NCBI RefSeq assembly: GCF_001547935.1 | Contig: NZ_AP014635.1 | Coordinates: forward strand, 62,001-126,000 | DNA from: Vibrio tritonius | GTDB lineage: Bacteria > Pseudomonadota > Gammaproteobacteria > Enterobacterales > Vibrionaceae | DNA length: 64,000 nt | Reading direction: 5' to 3' | In this document: piece by piece, positions 1 through 9,907 of the stretch | How positions within the stretch are numbered: position 1 is the stretch's first letter | Layout: each line of letters opens with the position of its first letter | Translations under genes and position numbers: made by a program | Notes under the pieces: generated by a model | Told to the model about the DNA's origin: nothing | Seen by the model: only the letters and a program-made list of their open reading frames with translations | Database searches by the model: none

Positions 1-1610
1 TGAGTACGATCTCTAACTGGAAAAACGACATGGTGACACCTGATCAAGCGTTAGCTCAAGCAATGGGTGAGCAGCAACAAGTCTTTGCTATGTGTTTTGC
101 TATGTATCAAAAGCAGATGCAGGCATACAACGCATTAGATTTTGATGACTTAATTTTAATGCCAGTTCAGTTACTGAAAACGAATGAAGAGGTGCGTCAT
201 CGTTGGCAGTCTAAAATTCGCTACCTGCTTGTCGATGAATATCAAGATACCAATACCAGTCAATATGAGTTAGTGAAGCTTATCGTTGGCGAGCGGGGTC
301 GATTGACCGTAGTAGGAGATGATGACCAATCGATATACTCATGGCGTGGAGCAAAACCGCAAAACTTAGTGTTATTGGGAGAGGATTACCCAAACTTACG
401 CTTGATTAAACTGGAGCAGAATTATCGTTCTACCAGTCGTATTTTGCGTGCGGCCAATATCTTGATTGCGAATAACCCACACGTGTACGAAAAAGCGCTT
501 TTCTCTGAGATCCCTGATGGTGAAAAACTCAAAGTGATCACTGCCAAGAATGAAGATCATGAGGCCGAGAAAATCACGGGTGAAATTATTGCGCATAAAT
601 TCTTAAATCGTACTGAATATCGCCAATATGCGGTGTTGTATCGTGGTAATCACCAGTCTCGTTTGCTGGAAAAAAGCCTAATGCAAAACCGAGTGCCTTA
701 CAAAATTTCTGGTGGGACATCGTTCTTTGCTCGAGCAGAGATTAAAGACATCATGGCGTACTTACGCGTACTGGTTAACCCAGATGATGACAATGCATTC
801 TTGCGTATTGTAAATACACCTCGCCGTGAAATCGGCCCCACAACACTCGAAAAGCTGGGTAGCTATGCCAACATGCGTGGTAAAAGTCTGTTTGCGGCGA
901 GCTTTGAGTTAGGCCTAGAACAGCATTTATCGGGACGAGGGCTAGAGAATGTGCGCCGTTTCACCCAGTGGTTGGTTGCTTTAGCAGATAACGCAGAGCG
1001 TGGTGATACGGTTGAGGCAGTGCGTTCATTAGTGCGTGATATTCATTATGAAGACTGGTTACACGAAACCTCCTCTAGTCCTAAAGCAGCAGAAATGCGG
1101 ATGAAAAACGTCTCCGATCTGTATTCGTGGATCACTGCAGACTTGCAAGGTGATAATCCTGATCAGGAAGAGAAAACACTGAAAGAAGTGGTACAGCGAC
1201 TCACTTTGAGGGATATGATGGAGCGTGGCGAAGAAAATGACGACAGTGATGCCGTACAGTTGATGACTCTGCATGCGTCGAAGGGACTTGAGTTTCCTTT
1301 TGTGTACCTGATGGGGGCAGAAGAAGGGATTTTGCCGCATCAAACCAGCATTGATGAGGACAACGTCGATGAAGAACGACGCTTAATGTATGTGGGAATT
1401 ACTCGAGCACAACGAGAATTGACCTTTACCATGTGTAAAGAACGTCGTCAGTTTGGTGAACTGCTGAAACCGACACAAAGTCGCTTCCTGGAAGAGCTGC
1501 CATACGATGATGTTGAGTGGGAAGTGAAGAAAAAACCACTTTCACAAGAAGAGCGCATGGCCAAAGGACAAGCACATATTGCCAATTTACGCGCTATGTT
1601 CAAAAAATAG
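1..1610 (+). CDS. rep: ATP-dependent DNA helicase Rep (3' part, start outside window)
   Basis: Superfamily 1A 3'-to-5' DNA helicase that clears protein roadblocks and restarts stalled replication forks. The frame is open from the first bases of the window, so roughly the first 135-140 residues (including Walker A) lie upstream, assuming the usual Rep length of about 670 residues. Visible motifs in order are the Walker B block VDEYQDTN, motif [18 protein letters not shown], motif [10 protein letters not shown], motif [13 protein letters not shown] and motif [17 protein letters not shown]. The sequence just before the first visible Met (STISNWKND) is Rep-like rather than UvrD-like. A separate UvrD is encoded at 24690-26864, so both paralogs are present. 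The C-terminus is short and lacks the UvrD-type tail. Confidence is high. Confidence 0.96.
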   Translation, partial: STISNWKNDMVTPDQALAQAMGEQQQVFAMCFAMYQKQMQAYNALDFDDLILMPVQLLKTNEEVRHRWQSKIRYLLVDEYQDTNTSQYELVKLIVGERGRLTVVGDDDQSIYSWRGAKPQNLVLLGEDYPNLRLIKLEQNYRSTSRILRAANILIANNPHVYEKALFSEIPDGEKLKVITAKNEDHEAEKITGEIIAHKFLNRTEYRQYAVLYRGNHQSRLLEKSLMQNRVPYKISGGTSFFARAEIKDIMAYLRVLVNPDDDNAFLRIVNTPRREIGPTTLEKLGSYANMRGKSLFAASFELGLEQHLSGRGLENVRRFTQWLVALADNAERGDTVEAVRSLVRDIHYEDWLHETSSSPKAAEMRMKNVSDLYSWITADLQGDNPDQEEKTLKEVVQRLTLRDMMERGEENDDSDAVQLMTLHASKGLEFPFVYLMGAEEGILPHQTSIDEDNVDEERRLMYVGITRAQRELTFTMCKERRQFGELLKPTQSRFLEELPYDDVEWEVKKKPLSQEERMAKGQAHIANLRAMFKK

Positions 1611-1729
1611 GGATTTTTTGGGGATTCCACGGTACGAGATTTTAGGAATTTCACTGTGGAGTCCAGTCACAAATTTGGTGTCCTGATCAATGAGTTGGAT
1701 GAATTGATAGGTGCACAAATGCATGAATG

Positions 1730-1740
1730 TGGTATTATTG
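1730..1740 (+). promoter_or_regulatory. Extended -10 promoter of the tRNA operon
   Basis: TGG followed by TATTAT (1733-1738) forms an extended -10 element about 100 bases upstream of the first tRNA. It is followed by a GC-rich discriminator (GCGCACC), the usual mark of stringently controlled stable-RNA promoters. No good -35 is found at 17 bp spacing; TTGATA at 1704-1709 is too far away (23 bp). The stringent-control reading is inference. Confidence 0.5.
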
Positions 1741-1842
1741 CGCACCGTTTGACGAAAAATACGTCAATCAGTAAAAAAAGTTAAAAAAGTACTAGACGGC
1801 GTAGAGTGATCTCCGTATTATTCCACTCCGCCGATAGGGCAT

Positions 1843-1919
<77 letters not shown>

Positions 1920-1949
1920 TTCTCGGAGGGAATGTCGGTAAAAAATTAT

Positions 1950-2026
1950 GGTGGCTATAGCTCAGTTGGTAGAGTCCCGGATTGTGATTCCGGTTGTCGC
2001 GGGTTCGAATCCCGTTAGCCACCCCA
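1950..2026 (+). tRNA. tRNA-His (anticodon GTG), copy 1
   Basis: A 77-nt tRNA including the extra G(-1) at 1950, which pairs with C73 and is diagnostic of tRNA-His. The acceptor stem is GTGGCTA/TAGCCAC, the anticodon GTG is at 1984-1986, and CCA is encoded at 2024-2026. The gene is identical to the copy at 2175-2251. Confidence 0.97.
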
Positions 2027-2031
2027 TTCGT

Positions 2032-2108
<77 letters not shown>

Positions 2109-2174
2109 CTATTTAATAGTTAGGCTGTTATAGCGTGACTAGTACGGCAAGAAGCCGGTAAAACACAAATTGAT

Positions 2175-2251
2175 GGTGGCTATAGCTCAGTTGGTAGAGT
2201 CCCGGATTGTGATTCCGGTTGTCGCGGGTTCGAATCCCGTTAGCCACCCCA
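2175..2251 (+). tRNA. tRNA-His (anticodon GTG), copy 2
   Basis: Identical in sequence to the tRNA at 1950-2026, again with G(-1) at 2175 and encoded CCA. The bases just upstream (CGGTAAAA...ATG) resemble those before copy 1, so the duplicated unit includes part of the leader. This points to a recent tandem duplication of the His-Pro block. Confidence 0.97.
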
Positions 2252-2256
2252 TTTGT

Positions 2257-2327
<71 letters not shown>

Positions 2328-2333
<6 letters not shown>

Positions 2334-2483
2334 CCATTCAAAGCCTCAGCAGAAATGCTGAGGCTTTTTCGTATCTACAATTTTTGATGGTTAATCACCA
2401 CATATCGGTTGGGGATAGAAGTCCAGCAGCCAGTCAGCCCTGCGCATCGACCCCTTTTTATCGATCACCATTCAAAGCCTCAG
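2328..2483 (+). repeat. Direct repeat of the tRNA-Pro 3' end plus flank
   Basis: The 22 bases at 2328-2349 (last bases of tRNA-Pro, CCA, and the 5' arm of the terminator) recur at 2462-2483 with one mismatch. The second copy lacks both the rest of the tRNA and the 3' terminator arm. Such a footprint can come from an integrated element that used the tRNA 3' end as attB and was lost, or from unequal recombination in the tRNA array. No integrase lies nearby. Confidence 0.6.
2341..2371 (+). terminator. Rho-independent terminator of the tRNA operon
   Basis: Perfect hairpin AAGCCTCAGCA / TGCTGAGGCTT with a short loop, followed by a T run. It starts seven bases after the last CCA. Confidence 0.9.
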
Positions 2484-3274
2484 ACTGGGCATTCCCTACT
2501 AGCACACAGTTCCTAATGTAAGTCATTTAGGAGTCCCGACTAGGCAGTGTCTTTCAAGATAGTTACCACATCCCAATTCATTTATGCTCAAAACAATATG
2601 CAACTAGCTTTATTTGTTGTTGAAATGGCATAAAAGGTGATGAACTGTGCATAATTTTGCAAACTGAATGAATGATATTTTAGTGTTGTTCGAGCAAGAT
2701 CTAGTTAGTCATTCCGCTAAGGAGACTCCGGCATAGCGGTCGTATACGCACTATTTATGCGTATATTGTAATAATTCTGAAAGGAGCTTTATGTTGTTCT
2801 TGATTAGTATGTTAGATGAATAATCTATCTATTGTGAAATGACTGATAGCTAATTTTAAGTTTGGGCGATAAATTTTATTTATTGTTTTCTATTTGTAAA
2901 TGATTAGTGTCGCTACTCTAATGCAAAAATACCCACATTTTAGTTTTTAGATTATTCGGAAATAGTTATTTAGATCAGTGATAATCTCTAATTTGTTGCC
3001 AGTTTTTTCTGTGCCATAAGAAAGAGAGAAAAGTTTACGTATGCTTATTTGGTGAATATATATTCGGTAAACTTCCTTTTAACTGCATTTAAATCGATTT
3101 TTTATACTGTTGTTGTTGCTTTTCTGTGAGATATTTGACAAATTGATGGGCTAATAAGTGTCAGCATATTGTACTGACAAGAATGGATTCACAATGATCT
3201 AAGCCGATATCATGGACTGGCTTAGGTATTCAGACAGGGCAGAAAACTGTCGTAGCAGTAGAGGTCTGGTTTCA
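2484..3274. other. AT-rich intergenic region upstream of the peptide transporter
   Basis: About 790 bases with no convincing gene. It contains inverted repeats TATACGCA/TGCGTATA (2743-2750 and 2758-2765) and AAGTTTAC/GTAAACTT (3031-3038 and 3067-3074). It also holds a 10-codon mini-ORF at 2791-2823 with an AAGGAG Shine-Dalgarno sequence, and a TTGACA (3135-3140) without a well-spaced -10. It probably carries the transporter promoter; nothing else is recognised. Confidence 0.5.
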
Positions 3275-4999
3275 ATGTCTCTTTTAGAAGTTAATAACCT
3301 ACGGATTGAATATCCGTCGCGCCATGGTGTCTTCGCCGCGGTAAAATCGTTGTCTTTTTCAATCGAGCGCGGTGAAATTGTTGGCGTAGTTGGCGAATCG
3401 GGTGCTGGTAAATCTACCGTAGGCAATGCGGTGATCGATCTATTAAGCCCTCCAGGTCATGTAGCCAGTGGCGAAGTCTTCCTTGATGGTCAGAAAATTT
3501 CGGGTCTCACTGATGAAGAGATGCGCAAAGTTCGTGGATCGAAAATTGGTTTTATTTTTCAAGATCCAATGACGTCACTAAATCCGTTGTTTACTGTTGA
3601 GCATCAATTAAAAGAAACCATTCATGCCAATATGAAGGTCAGTGATAGTGAGGCATATGATCGCGCCCTGTCATTGATGAAGCAAGTGGGCATCCCTCAG
3701 CCAGAAAACCGTTTAAAACAATACCCTCACCAATTTTCAGGCGGTATGCGCCAACGGGTTGTTATTGCTATCGCATTGGCCGGAGAACCTGATCTAATTA
3801 TCGCTGATGAGCCTACCACAGCGCTGGATGTTTCAATCCAAGACCAGATTTTAAGCTTGATTCGTCAATTGTGTATCGAACATAACGTCGGTTGCATGTT
3901 GGTGACCCATGATATGGGGGTTGTATCTAACGTGACCGATCGAGTCGCAGTTATGTATCGTGGCGAGCTAGTAGAGATTGGTCCGACGGCAAAAGTCCTT
4001 GGTCACCCAGAACACCCTTACACCCATAGTTTGATTTCGGCAGTGCCACGTTCTGATATTAAACTCGACCGTTTCCCTTTGGTGAGCTATATCGAAGAAG
4101 CAGCAGAGCACCAACCTCTGGATATCAAAAATCATTGGTTAGGTCAGCGTGAAGAGCAGCGCCAATATTCTGGTCCACTTTTGAATGTGGAGAACGTGAA
4201 CTTACGTTTTGTCACTAAGGATTCGCTATTTGAAAGTCGCCGTGAATATATCCAAGCTTCCAATAATGTGAGTTTCCAGATTCAAGAAGGTGAAACCTTT
4301 GGTTTGGTTGGCGAATCCGGCTCTGGTAAATCGACAATTGCGCGAGTCATTGCCGGTCTGTATCAACCTAATGAAGGGAAGGTGACTTTCGAAGGTGTGG
4401 ATTTAACCGCTCTTAAATCGGAGAAAGAACGACGTCCTTTACGCCGTGCAATGCAGATGGTATTCCAAAACCCATACACGTCAATGAACCCACGCATGCG
4501 CGTTTTTGATATTGTCGCTGAACCGATTCGTTTTCACCATTTAACTAAAAATGAAGCAGAAACACGTAGTGTGGTAAATGACCTGCTTGATCACGTGGGT
4601 TTAGGACGTGAAGCTGGGTTGAAGTACCCCCACGAATTTTCTGGTGGCCAACGTCAACGTATTTCTATTGCGCGTGCATTGGCTACGCGACCTCGTTTAT
4701 TGATTTGTGATGAACCTACATCGGCACTAGATGTGTCAGTTCAAGCTCAAATATTGAATTTATTGAAGGATTTACAGGCAGAGTTAGGGCTTACAATGTT
4801 GTTTATTAGCCACGACTTACCTGTGATTCGTCAGGTGTGTGACCGCGTTGGGGTGATGCAAATGGGGCAATTACTCGAAGTGGCTCCAACAGAACAGCTC
4901 TTTACTCAACCGCAACATCAATACAGTCAGCATCTGATTTCGCTCATGCCGGAATTCACCGGACTAAGAGAAGATGTCAAGACCGTGGCTCGGGCTTAA
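3275..4999 (+). CDS. Dipeptide/oligopeptide ABC transporter, fused double ATPase subunit
   Basis: Cytoplasmic ATPase that powers peptide uptake through the two permeases encoded downstream. Two complete ABC domains sit in one 574-residue chain, equivalent to DppD plus DppF fused, as in GsiA or YejF. Domain 1 has Walker [10 protein letters not shown] (about residues 40-48), signature FSGGMRQR and Walker B LIIADEP. Domain 2 has Walker [10 protein letters not shown] (about 346-354), signature FSGGQRQR and LLICDEP. After domain 1 comes the oligopeptide-type extension with HPYTHSL. I start at ATG 3275, which has a GAGG upstream and begins the conserved MSLLEVNNL; the frame also opens earlier at 3212, but that extension looks non-coding. 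It is the first gene of a four-gene operon. The exact substrate cannot be told from sequence. Confidence 0.9.
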   Translation: MSLLEVNNLRIEYPSRHGVFAAVKSLSFSIERGEIVGVVGESGAGKSTVGNAVIDLLSPPGHVASGEVFLDGQKISGLTDEEMRKVRGSKIGFIFQDPMTSLNPLFTVEHQLKETIHANMKVSDSEAYDRALSLMKQVGIPQPENRLKQYPHQFSGGMRQRVVIAIALAGEPDLIIADEPTTALDVSIQDQILSLIRQLCIEHNVGCMLVTHDMGVVSNVTDRVAVMYRGELVEIGPTAKVLGHPEHPYTHSLISAVPRSDIKLDRFPLVSYIEEAAEHQPLDIKNHWLGQREEQRQYSGPLLNVENVNLRFVTKDSLFESRREYIQASNNVSFQIQEGETFGLVGESGSGKSTIARVIAGLYQPNEGKVTFEGVDLTALKSEKERRPLRRAMQMVFQNPYTSMNPRMRVFDIVAEPIRFHHLTKNEAETRSVVNDLLDHVGLGREAGLKYPHEFSGGQRQRISIARALATRPRLLICDEPTSALDVSVQAQILNLLKDLQAELGLTMLFISHDLPVIRQVCDRVGVMQMGQLLEVAPTEQLFTQPQHQYSQHLISLMPEFTGLREDVKTVARA

Positions 5000-5090
5000 A
5001 AGTCTGTGAGTCAATTTAATTGTTTCTGATTGATCAGAATTTGAAAACTTACAACAACTAGGGACGAAATCCCGCATAAGGAGTTATGCA

Positions 5091-6647
5091 ATGAAAACCA
5101 TGAAAAGCAAGATAGCTTTAGCTTTGGTGGCAGCCGGACTCAGCTTCGCTACTTTAGCTGCTGATATCACTGTAGCCTACGACGCCGATCCAGTCTCATT
5201 AGACCCTGAAGAACAGCTATCTGGTGGTACGCTTCAATTATCTCACATGGTCTTTGATCCACTAGTTCGTTATACCCAAGACATGAAATTTGAACCTCGT
5301 TTGGCAACCAGCTGGGAGCGTATTAACGATCGCACCATGCGTTTCCATTTACGTAAAGGGGTAAAATTCCATTCAGGTAACGACTTTACAGCGGATGATG
5401 TGGTGTGGACATTTAATCGTCTTCAATCTTCACCTGATTTCAAAGGTATCTTTGAACCGTATGAAAAAGTGGTGAAAGTGGATGATTACACCATCGATTT
5501 GGTCGCTAAAGGTCCATATCCTCTTGTGCTACAAAACGCGACTTACATTTTCCCAATGGACAGCAAGTTCTACTCTGGTAAAACCAAAGATGGTAAAGAC
5601 AAAGCTGAAATCGTGAAACATGGGAATTCATTTGCCTCTACTCACGTTTCAGGTACAGGTCCATTTGAAGTTATCTACCGTGAACAAGGCGTAAAAACAG
5701 AATTCAAACGTTTTAAAGATTACTGGGACAAAGATTCGAAAGGTAACGTAGACGATCTGACTTTAGTACCGATCAAAGAAGATGCGACTCGCGTAGCGGC
5801 TTTATTATCTGGTGATGTCGATATGATTGCGCCAGTGGCACCAACCGATCAAAAACGCGTGGAAAGTGCTAAAGGGGTTCACCTTGTGACTCTTCCTGGT
5901 ACCCGTATCATTTCATTCCAATTGAACGAAGCATCTAACCCTGCATTGAAAGACAAACGCGTTCGTCAAGCAATTGCTTATGCAATCAATAACGAAGGTA
6001 TTGTTAAGAAAATCATGCGCGGTTTCGCTACCACTGCAGGCCAACAATCGCCAAAAGGCTATGTGGGTTATAACCCTGAGTTAACGCCTCGCTATGATTT
6101 GAAAAAAGCCAAGCAGTTAATGAAAGAAGCCGGCTATGAAAAAGGCTTTAGCATGACGATGATTGCGCCAAATAACCGTTACCTAAACGATGCAAAAATT
6201 GCTCAAGCCTCTGCCGCCATGTTGTCAAAAATCGGTATCAAGGTTGATCTAAAAACCATGCCTAAAGCGCAATACTGGCCAGAGTTTGATAAATGTGCGG
6301 CAGATGCTTTGATGATCGGTTGGATGTCTGACACCGAAGACTCTGCAAACTTTACTGAATTCCTTACCATGACACGCAATGAAAAAACCGGTAAAGGTCA
6401 GTACAACTGTGGTCACTACTCAAACCCTGAAGTGGATAAACTGGTTAACGACGCGAACGTAGAAACCGATCCAGCTAAACGTGCGGTTATGCTGCAAAAA
6501 GTTGAAGCGATTTTGTACGATGATGCAGCGTTTGTTCCGCTACATTGGGAAAACCTAGCATGGGCTGCCAAATCCTCACTGGATATCAAGCCAATAGTTA
6601 ACCCAATGAACTTCCCTTACTTCGGCGACCTAGTGGTAAAAGAATAA
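5091..6647 (+). CDS. Peptide ABC transporter periplasmic substrate-binding protein
   Basis: Periplasmic receptor of the SBP_bac_5 (DppA/OppA) family, 518 residues, that delivers peptides or related substrates to the membrane permeases. A Sec signal peptide is visible: the basic start MKTMKSK, a hydrophobic core and cleavage near ATLA-AD. Mature-protein hallmarks include the early ADPVSLDP segment, RLATSWE, the LRKGVKFHSG block and VRQAIAYAIN. It has a strong AAGGAG at 5078-5083 before the start. It lies 91 bases after the ATPase gene and is followed by a stable hairpin that may keep its transcript more abundant than those of the permeases. Ligand specificity is unknown; DppA, SapA and MppA-type ligands are all possible. 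Confidence 0.92.
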   Translation: MKTMKSKIALALVAAGLSFATLAADITVAYDADPVSLDPEEQLSGGTLQLSHMVFDPLVRYTQDMKFEPRLATSWERINDRTMRFHLRKGVKFHSGNDFTADDVVWTFNRLQSSPDFKGIFEPYEKVVKVDDYTIDLVAKGPYPLVLQNATYIFPMDSKFYSGKTKDGKDKAEIVKHGNSFASTHVSGTGPFEVIYREQGVKTEFKRFKDYWDKDSKGNVDDLTLVPIKEDATRVAALLSGDVDMIAPVAPTDQKRVESAKGVHLVTLPGTRIISFQLNEASNPALKDKRVRQAIAYAINNEGIVKKIMRGFATTAGQQSPKGYVGYNPELTPRYDLKKAKQLMKEAGYEKGFSMTMIAPNNRYLNDAKIAQASAAMLSKIGIKVDLKTMPKAQYWPEFDKCAADALMIGWMSDTEDSANFTEFLTMTRNEKTGKGQYNCGHYSNPEVDKLVNDANVETDPAKRAVMLQKVEAILYDDAAFVPLHWENLAWAAKSSLDIKPIVNPMNFPYFGDLVVKE

Positions 6648-6696
6648 GCTGAGTTGGGTGAGCTTTAACGACAATTGTCGTTAGCTTCGTTATCGA

Positions 6697-6732
6697 GCGC
6701 CTCATTTTTTCAGTCGAATGAGGCGCCATTTT
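6697..6732 (+). terminator. Intra-operon hairpin after the binding-protein gene
   Basis: Stem GCGCCTCATT (6697-6706) / AATGAGGCGC (6717-6726) followed by CATTTTT. It lies between the binding-protein gene and the first permease. Such structures usually act as partial terminators or 3' stabilisers that raise expression of the binding protein. Confidence 0.65.
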
Positions 6733-6796
6733 TAGACTGAAAAAATTCTGTTACTGAAAGCCAGTAACCCTGTCATGGATAGTTAAGGGGCAAGGA

Positions 6797-7774
6797 ATGT
6801 TTTCGTTTCTGGTCAAGCGCCTGTTTCAGGCACTGATAGTGATGTTTGTGATCAGTCTAGTGGCGTTTGCCATTCAGGATAATCTGGGTGACCCGCTCCG
6901 CGAGTTAGTGGGGCAGTCCGTTTCTGATGCCGAGCGTCAAGCATTGCGGGATGAACTTGGTCTCAACGATCCGTTTATCACTAAATATCAACGTTTTATT
7001 ACTGGTGCTGTACAAGGTGATTTAGGAACTTCCTATTTTTATAAACGCCCAGCATTAGACGTTATTTTGGATAAACTGGTGGCCACGCTGGAATTAGTGT
7101 TCGGTGCATCAGTGATTATTATTGTCTGCTCTATACCTTTGGGCGTCTATTCGGCAATACATCCTAAAAAATGGTTAACTAAAGTGATTATGGCCGGGAG
7201 CAGTATTGGCATATCGATTCCTGTGTTCTTAACGGCTATTTTACTGATGTATGTTTTCTCTATCGAACTTGGATGGCTACCGTCCTATGGCCGAGGTGAA
7301 ACATCGGATCTTTTGGGGTGGCAATCTGGCTACTTCACCATTGATGGCTTAAAACACCTAGTGTTGCCTTGCATCTCTTTGGCATCGATTATGTTGCCGC
7401 TTTTTATTCGTTTGGTTCGATCTGAAATGCTCGAAGTATTGAGCTCTGAGTACATTAAATTTGCGCGAGCTAAAGGGTTACCAACCAATAAAATTCACTA
7501 TCAACACGCATTAAAAAATACCCTATTACCAGTATTAACGGTAGGCGGTGTGCAGCTTGGATTGATGGTGGCCTACACCATTTTGACCGAAACGGTATTC
7601 CAATGGCCCGGTACTGGCTTCTTGTTTTTGGAGGCTGTAAACCGTGTCGATACGCCTTTAATTACCGCTTACGTTATTTTCGTTGGTCTGATTTTCGTAG
7701 TTACTAACACTGTCATCGACTTGTTATATGGCCTAATCAACCCGACTGTGAATTTAACTGGTAAAGGAGCGTAA
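6797..7774 (+). CDS. Peptide ABC transporter permease (DppB-like)
   Basis: Inner-membrane permease of the binding-protein-dependent family (BPD_transp_1), 325 residues. It forms the transmembrane channel with the next gene product. The N-terminal stretch MFSFLVKRLFQALIVMFVIS and the RQALRDELGLNDP motif are typical of DppB/OppB. The EAA loop that docks the ATPase reads EYIKFARAKGLPTNKI, about residues 218-233. It has an AAGG-rich ribosome site just before the ATG. The next permease starts two bases after its stop, so the two are almost certainly translationally coupled. Confidence 0.92.
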   Translation: MFSFLVKRLFQALIVMFVISLVAFAIQDNLGDPLRELVGQSVSDAERQALRDELGLNDPFITKYQRFITGAVQGDLGTSYFYKRPALDVILDKLVATLELVFGASVIIIVCSIPLGVYSAIHPKKWLTKVIMAGSSIGISIPVFLTAILLMYVFSIELGWLPSYGRGETSDLLGWQSGYFTIDGLKHLVLPCISLASIMLPLFIRLVRSEMLEVLSSEYIKFARAKGLPTNKIHYQHALKNTLLPVLTVGGVQLGLMVAYTILTETVFQWPGTGFLFLEAVNRVDTPLITAYVIFVGLIFVVTNTVIDLLYGLINPTVNLTGKGA

Positions 7775-7776
7775 TC

Positions 7777-8712
7777 ATGAATCAAGTTAAAGCGGCTCCA
7801 TCACGTTGGGAGCGTTTCAAACAATCCGATTTTCTCTACTATTTTTTACATGATAAAGTCGCGATGGTCAGTTTTGCTATTTTTATGGCTTTTGCCATAT
7901 TAGCTATTTTGGCTCCGATTATCGCGCCAACCAATCCTTATGATTTAACATCGATAGATATTATGGATTCTGAATTGCCACCCGTATGGCTCGGTGGCGA
8001 GAGTCATTTCTTACTAGGAACCGACGATCAGGGGCGTGATATTCTTTCTACCATGCTTTACGGTTCGCGCCTTTCTCTGACCATCGGTTTTCTTGCTGTC
8101 GCCTTGCAACTGTGTATTGGTGTCTTTGTGGGATTGTGTTCGGGCTATTTCGGTGGTCGTATTGATAGCTTTTTGATGCGAGTTGCCGACGTGCAGCTCT
8201 CTTTCTCAACCATGATGGTGGCGATTATTGTCTCGGCTATTTTCAAAGCCAGCTTTGGTGACCAACTTTACAGCGAATATGCAGTGGTCATGCTAGTCTT
8301 TATCATCGGCTTTGCAGAGTGGCCTCAGTATGCCCGTACTATCCGCGCATCCGTATTGGCAGAGAAGAAGAAAGAGTATGTTGAAGCAGCAAAAGTGATG
8401 GGATTTAGAGCGCCTCGAATTATGTTCCGTCACATTTTGCCTAACTGTCTATCGCCTATTTTGGTTATCTCTACTGTGCAGGTGGCAAACGCCATCATGT
8501 CTGAAGCGGCACTTTCTTTCCTAGGCTTAGGTTTGCCGGTAGATCAACCTTCATTAGGTTCACTAATCAACATTGGTTTTTCTTACATTTTCTCTGGCTC
8601 TTGGTGGATAACCGCATTCCCTGGCATTTTGCTGGTGGTTCTTGTGCTTGTAATTAACTTGCTTGGTGACTGGCTACGAGACGTGTTTAATCCCAAATTG
8701 TACAAAGGATAA
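7777..8712 (+). CDS. Peptide ABC transporter permease (DppC-like)
   Basis: Second inner-membrane permease of the importer, 311 residues, with the N-terminal OppC-type extension (one membrane segment, then the LGTDDQGRDILSTMLYGSR block) and the BPD_transp_1 domain. The EAA loop is EYVEAAKVMGFRAPRI. Its ribosome site AAAGGAG lies inside the end of the upstream permease gene. It is the last gene of the operon; a clear terminator follows at 8753-8785. The order ATPase-SBP-B-C differs from the E. coli dppABCDF order, and the ATPase is fused. Confidence 0.92.
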   Translation: MNQVKAAPSRWERFKQSDFLYYFLHDKVAMVSFAIFMAFAILAILAPIIAPTNPYDLTSIDIMDSELPPVWLGGESHFLLGTDDQGRDILSTMLYGSRLSLTIGFLAVALQLCIGVFVGLCSGYFGGRIDSFLMRVADVQLSFSTMMVAIIVSAIFKASFGDQLYSEYAVVMLVFIIGFAEWPQYARTIRASVLAEKKKEYVEAAKVMGFRAPRIMFRHILPNCLSPILVISTVQVANAIMSEAALSFLGLGLPVDQPSLGSLINIGFSYIFSGSWWITAFPGILLVVLVLVINLLGDWLRDVFNPKLYKG

Positions 8713-8752
8713 GCGGATTTGTTTGATTTTATTAGTGAAATCTAACTAAACT

Positions 8753-8785
8753 AGAGCCGTAAGTGTGAATTGCGGCTCTTTTTTT
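8753..8785 (+). terminator. Terminator of the peptide transporter operon
   Basis: Stem AGAGCCG / CGGCTCT followed by a run of seven Ts. Confidence 0.88.
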
Positions 8786-8881
8786 GCATTCTGATTTTAA
8801 CCAGCGAAACACTTGCCGTTTTATACCAATCTTAGGAATTATATGGTTAGATAATTACTGTGGTTGGACATGGAGATGAGA

Positions 8882-9808
8882 ATGGAAAACACCCCTAGAT
8901 TTCCCCTAGCATGGTTGCTTAGCTTCTCTTTAGCCGCAGCACCATTTGCTATGCCTTCGGCCGTTCAAGCTCAAGACTTTTTATGTGATGCCCATCAGGC
9001 AAGTGGTGATGAATTGCCTGTATTAGATAAGTCCTGCCCGATTGGACGGGGGCTATGGGGTAACAGTAAACCTAAAGACCCACAAGCCCAGTTCTGGATT
9101 CAATGTGGTTTACTTGATAGTCGTTTGCCGCTTGAAACAGCAAAACCACTTTACAGACAAATTACAACGGACGTGTGGTTAAAACCAGAAGGCAAAAGTA
9201 CGCGTTGTTTAATTGGTCCCTACAAAGATTTTGCTAAGGCTCAAGCGGATTTGACTCGTGTTAAAACACTGCCTAAATACAAAAACGCATTTATTCGTGA
9301 AGTATCGCAAAAGATGGCGACGACACCTGTCGCGCCAAAGCCTCGAACTAAAGCGAGTACAACGACCACTACTAAAATGCTTCCGGAAGTAAAGCCTGCT
9401 GTTACTCGAGTGGTTGTGCCGAAAAATGCGAATAAAACCAACACAAGAAAAGTGAAGCCACCGAAAGTCATGCCAAGCATCCGTCGCCAAACGGTTATTA
9501 ATGGTTTAGATTTTGCGTTGCCTTACGTGAATGATGAGGCAATTCAGTTTTACATGGAATGGGATCTGCCTTGGAATCGGCTCAATTATGATGATGCTGA
9601 AAAAATGTGCAGCACGATTAAAATGCGTTTAGCTACTGAAAACGAGTGGAAACAACTGCTTAATTCACAGGTAATGGAAGCGGAAAAATGGCCAATGAAT
9701 TTGCCATACTGGGGATGGAATAAGAAAGGGCTGTTTACTAACGGAAAAACCACCACCTTAAAGGGGTCGTCATTATTGAATGTGATTTGTGTGTTTAAAC
9801 GTAGTTAA
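8882..9808 (+). CDS. Exported SPOR-domain-like protein of unknown role
   Basis: Predicted secreted or periplasmic protein of 308 residues. I choose ATG 8882 among four in-frame starts because GGAG (8872-8875) lies six bases upstream and the product then begins with a normal signal peptide cleaved after AVQA. Residues about 65-145 (FWIQCGLLDSRLP...CLIGPYKDFAKAQADL) have the look of a SPOR fold, which binds denuded peptidoglycan glycan strands. A Thr/Lys/Pro-rich linker follows. The C-terminal ~95 residues (MRLATENEWKQLL...LPYWGW) resemble sulfatase-modifying or lectin-like folds, but I cannot name a family firmly. It stands alone between two terminators. Confidence 0.75.
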   Translation: MENTPRFPLAWLLSFSLAAAPFAMPSAVQAQDFLCDAHQASGDELPVLDKSCPIGRGLWGNSKPKDPQAQFWIQCGLLDSRLPLETAKPLYRQITTDVWLKPEGKSTRCLIGPYKDFAKAQADLTRVKTLPKYKNAFIREVSQKMATTPVAPKPRTKASTTTTTKMLPEVKPAVTRVVVPKNANKTNTRKVKPPKVMPSIRRQTVINGLDFALPYVNDEAIQFYMEWDLPWNRLNYDDAEKMCSTIKMRLATENEWKQLLNSQVMEAEKWPMNLPYWGWNKKGLFTNGKTTTLKGSSLLNVICVFKRS

Positions 9809-9836
9809 TGACATGATGTTTTCCGATTATGCCTAA

Positions 9837-9867
9837 CAAAAAGCCCCGTATCGAACGGGGCTTTGTT
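9837..9867. terminator. Bidirectional terminator
   Basis: AAAGCCCCGT / ACGGGGCTTT flanked by A and T runs on both sides. It can end the SPOR-like gene (plus strand) and the efflux operon (minus strand). Confidence 0.88.
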
Positions 9868-9907
9868 ATATTGTTAAGAACGTATCACGTTAGCAAAAGC
9901 TAATCGA

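Noticed and set aside
3135..3172. TTGACA with downstream TATTGT as the transporter promoter
   Set aside because: The spacing (26 bp) is too long, and no -10 fits at 16-18 bp.
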